A stretch of DNA of 64,000 nucleotides from Phytoseiulus persimilis (lineage: Eukaryota; Arthropoda; Arachnida; Mesostigmata; Phytoseiidae). The stretch covers positions 35,477,250 to 35,541,249 of the forward strand of contig CM075103.1 in the NCBI GenBank assembly GCA_037576195.1, given 5' to 3'. The notes below the pieces were generated by a model, which worked only from the letters and a program-made list of their open reading frames with translations, ran no database searches and was not told the DNA's origin. This document shows positions 60,320 to 64,000 of this stretch, piece after piece (positions within the stretch are counted from its first letter, which is position 1; each line of letters opens with the position of its first letter). Made by a program: the position numbers and the translations under genes.

Positions 60320-63300
60320 CCGGGCCTGAGTCTCGGTCCTTTCAGGCAAGGGCAAATCTTGAATCGCGCGGGTTCTGGGAGAAAGACCATAAGCATTACG
60401 GGTGTTCTCCACCTTGTATCCTCCTCGTTCGTTGAATTCTCGTGGGACTCTTTTGTGATGTTTGGCTTTCCACAATGAAATGCTTCATTGTCCCGAATCT
60501 CATGTTACCCTCACGGCAACGAGCTGATATTGTTCGAGGAGCTCCGACATACTAGCTTCATTTCAAAGAGAGGAATAGCAGTCGAGAACAGGTTCGCATT
60601 CAAGAACTGATTGTTCCAAGAACGCGGCGGTTTCCTTTCTCTCGGTTCGAGGTCTGATTTCTAAGCTGGAAGCTGGATCTCGAACTCTGCTGCAAATTCC
60701 GCTTGTGGAGACAAAACCGATATTCTCCGTCCCCTCCTCCGTTGCCCACAAACTCAGGACGGACAAAATTCGTCCGCATGCGCTCTGGAATTCGCTTCGC
60801 CAATGCAGAGCTTACCAACTTGGCGAATTCATTGTGTCCGCGAGCGCATGTGACACGGATGATGGCGAGAATATTGATGAGAGTCTCTGAGAGACAGGTT
60901 TTCCCGCATGACCGATGGTGGGCTTGTTGGTTCGAACGCATTTTTGCCTCGTATTTGAAGGTACACCTTCTGAGGAAGGCCCCGAGTGAGAGTAAGCTAG
61001 CATTTCACCTCTATCGGCCTAACGACCTCTGCCGCTATGAAGTCGCGACTGAGGCAAGTCGATGATTCCCGGACCCAGCTGACAGTTGTCGCTTCGCTTC
61101 CGATATGTGCTCTTTGCTTGCTCGTGGCTCCGCCAGTCACTCAAGCTGACCGGCGAGCCGGCATGCAGGTAGTCAGTCAGCCAGCTTCCCTGACTTCAAA
61201 GCATCCGGGACGTCGTACCATAGCAGAGCGCACTTCAATACCGAGACGACGAGTTTTCCCCAAGCCTGCCCCCTGCTTCCGTCCTCGTTTCTGTCACAAT
61301 TATTGTAAACGTCGCGGACACTAGCTCAGGCCGCCGCACCAGGAACGGCCTCACTTCCTCTCCAGCACTGTTTGCTCATCTAGCTAGAAGCGACAAGCAA
61401 CATTTCGCTCATTCTCTTTCCTAGTCAAGGTCTTCTTGCTCTCCGCCGTCAGATGCTGTTGGCATCATCATCAGCAGTGGCATCTTCGCCATCGACCAAA
61501 TTTCCACATGTCCACGGGTTCTCTGAGCTTGAAGCTCACTATTGTGGAAGCTGACTGACTGAGCGACCCAGATCTTTTGCCGCAGTAATCGGGGGACATG
61601 CGTTCCTGTGAGACGAGAAGCCTGAATCTCGATAGGAAGCCACCTACTCAGAAGCCATTGAGCTCAACAGGTGTGACCTTGACGCCGTTTTGACTAACGG
61701 CCGTCTAAATAACACTTGCTTCTGCTCAATTGAAGCTTCGGGAGCGACGGCGAAGCTGTCAAGCAAGTTTCCAATCCTCCACTTGATCCACTTTGTAATC
61801 AAACGTGAGTTATCAACACCAGTGTTCGACCCGAGAGTAGTTTCGCGTCAGATGGTGTGAACTCGTTCCATTCCCACATTCTTCGATTGGGAACCGAAAA
61901 TTATCCAAGGGGAACATCTCGCGAGACCCATCTGCCGCACGTACACCGCAGAAACGGTCCAAATGAAGAAGATCGACCCATCGTGGGACAGAACCGCTGA
62001 TCCTCAAGAAGAGGTTTTCGGAATTACTTGTTTCCTCGATTATCGAAACTATCAAAAACAACGTAAACAAAAAGAGAAGAGGGTGATTGCCGAAATGAGT
62101 GGTGTCATCGGCTCGACAGTGAAAGTTGCTCAGACTGTAGCGTTCGAGCCTTGCAAGAGAAACAACGGACCCATCAGGAAAGCAGGCGCAGAACAGGCCA
62201 AGGCTGAGCGAAATGAACCCCGCCTTGTTGCGCTGATGCAGACTGCCTTGATCGAGCCGTCATGCACGCCGAGCGAATATAAGGAAGGAATTCAACTCGC
62301 CTGCGGATAATCATCCACGAAACGAACGATCTAGAGCCCCTCGATAGTGGGCAACAGAACGCTCCTGAGGAGGCACGATGCACGAAATTTAGGGACTCAA
62401 CGAGGAGCGAGGTCTCGCATCGATCAAAATTCGGGCAATTGACTCGGGCATTCCGACGCTAGTGACGACGGTTGAGCGCTCGCCTGTCGAAATTCTCCTC
62501 TGGTTTTTGGGAGCTTTTCCCGAGCCTTCTTAAAATAGGAGATGGAATCCTGCGGATTTCGGATCGTGGTCTCCGGTCGAGTTCCGCTGCTACAAGAGTC
62601 ACAGCGGACACAAGGAGGAGCTCCGGCTAGATCATGCTTCGTGATGTCTGATGTGATTCCTCATTGGAAACGATCTACGGGGATAAACAAGCGTTCTTGG
62701 CGGAGGAATCCAAGAATTACCAAGTCTGTTCAAAACGAGAGAACTCATCAATGGGTATGCTAGGACCAACTGTTCGACTATTCGATCCGCCCGAACGTTT
62801 CTTAAAGTTCACGACTGATACTGCAGCTGCATACTTCCAACCACACGATTGCGGTATATTTATCCATGCTTAATGTCGTGGAGATTGATAGCTATCAAGG
62901 GGTTCCGCTGTATCAGTGAGAACCCCGGCTCGCCCGCAGGAAGCAACGTCATCGAAAAGTTCGACGCCGGGGAAGAAGAATTTCGAGGCTTCGCTCAATG
63001 TAAACAGTCGAGAGATGCCTCAAGCACAGCCGGTACTATCTGAGGCCCATCTGCTATAGGCTCGGGCTGCGGGATAGCACTGCATGTGAGCGAATAATGC
63101 CAGTGCGATGGCTCGCTCTGTTTCAAGGACGATCCCGAGTGGTTCGAGACGCGCATAAATTGGGGAATTCGTTGAGCGTATTCATTTCATTCGCTCTCGT
63201 CGGAAAGGAGAGATATTACCCCCTCCATCGGGTCCCCGATTCCCGCAGAGCAACTCTTGAGAGTTCGAGAGTGCACTACATCTTGTATGAGTTCCAGCCG

Positions 63301-64000
63301 ATTCGCCGAGGATGAGAAGCTGACAGTCATGAGGAGGAACGAAGGAATGGCATCCCCAATCCTCTTTCCATAGACTCCTGGTCAGTGGCGGGGCAAACCG
63401 ACAAATGTGACCCCCTCGCCTGGAACCCGCTCGAGAACATGGTGGGGAATCGGAAGAGCTTCTAGGAGTTGAGAACAAGGACATGCTGACTCAATGTTAT
63501 CACGACTCGCCGCGACTACGGCAAGCATTTCTAGAACAGCCTCAAAGTCTGTTATCTTCCGTTTCATCTCTCTCAATGCTCAAACGCGCTAACGTTCTCA
63601 GCCTTCCTTGACTCGTGATGATCATGACTTACTCTACATTCATCTCTTGTCATTCACCTCATCACAGAGCCTCTTCGATGCATCAAACTGCAATTACGAT
63701 TCTGCGCCTCCTAAGTTCTCTGGGTCGCGCTTTTGCTCTCGATGCGGATTAAATTTCGGCTGCAGGAGATTGACAGAACTTCGGATTCGTCTGTCCTCAG
63801 ATTCACGCCCCCTCGGAAGCTGGAGGTGCGAGTCCGAGTCGGCGTCCCCCTAGGTTCCTGTGCCTGAGATGGGGGAATTTTCCTTGCAATCGAAGAGATT
63901 CTCAGAACTTCATCTCTTCCGCGCCCATCTCATCTTGGTCGAGATTTCGTGTCCGAGACAGAATTGAATCTCCAATGCAGCCATGGATATGGACAAACCT
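60320..64000. other. Upstream flank of Mhc-A, inverted copy
   Basis: This is the mirror of 16,313-19,993 with no visible difference. It includes the 115-codon unassigned frame, now at 61,963-62,310 on the plus strand. No gene is recognised. Confidence 0.6.

Larger units (their letters stand above)
41747..64000 (-). repeat. Giant inverted repeat, right arm
   Basis: This is the reverse complement of 16,313-38,608. From 52,622 to 64,000 I see no difference from the left arm: every frame and exon length is reproduced. From 41,747 to 52,621 single-base indels are frequent, with a net loss of about 40 bases. The arm runs off the window. Confidence 0.97.

Noticed and set aside
16313-64000. Four independent functional myosin genes
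   Set aside because: The outer arms are indistinguishable and the join is an N inside an exon. Counting A' and B' as extra genes would rest on a likely artefact.

Overview
The window is eukaryotic nuclear DNA, almost certainly from an arthropod. It carries two tandem muscle myosin heavy chain (Mhc) genes with spliceosomal introns, TATA promoters and insect-style mutually exclusive exons. Base composition near 50% GC and very short introns (36 to about 430 nt) point to a compact genome. A parasitiform mite is one reasonable guess, but nothing in the sequence fixes the species.

Layout. Positions 1-16,300 are gene-poor. They hold a promoter-like cluster near 1.1-1.3 kb, three small non-autonomous hAT elements with recognisable 8-bp target duplications (3,241-3,972; 9,546-9,942; 15,869-16,122), a fragment of a fourth (7,040-7,230), and a 2.6-kb fold-back element (about 4,074-6,666) loaded with 45-bp minisatellite units in both orientations. 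From 16,313 to 38,608 comes gene A (Mhc-A, coding 20,367-28,007, complete, 1,930 residues), a 4.4-kb intergenic stretch, and gene B (Mhc-B, from 32,831), which is cut off mid-tail at a single N at 38,609. From 64,000 back to 41,747 the same sequence runs again as its reverse complement (A' 59,946-52,305; B' 47,483-39,953). The 3.1 kb between the arms supplies the rest of gene B: tail, stop codon, 3'UTR and flank, all on the minus strand.

Interpretation of the palindrome. The outer 11.4 kb of the two arms looks identical. The inner 10.9 kb of the right arm differs from the left by scattered single-base indels, mostly in homopolymers, that break reading frames and splice sites. An N join inside an exon, identical outer arms and an error-rich inner arm are what an assembly artefact looks like (a palindromic long read, or a duplicate contig joined head to head). 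I therefore read the real locus as one head-to-tail A-B tandem pair, with B' usable only to complete the 3' half of B.

Biology. Both genes encode conventional sarcomeric myosin II: SH3-like N-terminus, motor with P-loop, switch I and switch II, converter, two IQ motifs and a coiled-coil rod. Each offers two converter exons (124 or 118 nt). They lie only 36 nt apart in A and 54 nt apart in B, a spacing that should by itself stop both being spliced in. Gene B also has two alternative 79-nt S2-hinge exons, while gene A keeps one. Introns, C-termini and promoter-proximal elements differ between the paralogues (a CArG box occurs in B intron 1). Nearly identical coding patches suggest gene conversion or strong codon constraint. 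Together the pair looks like a muscle-myosin isoform system that combines gene duplication with alternative splicing.
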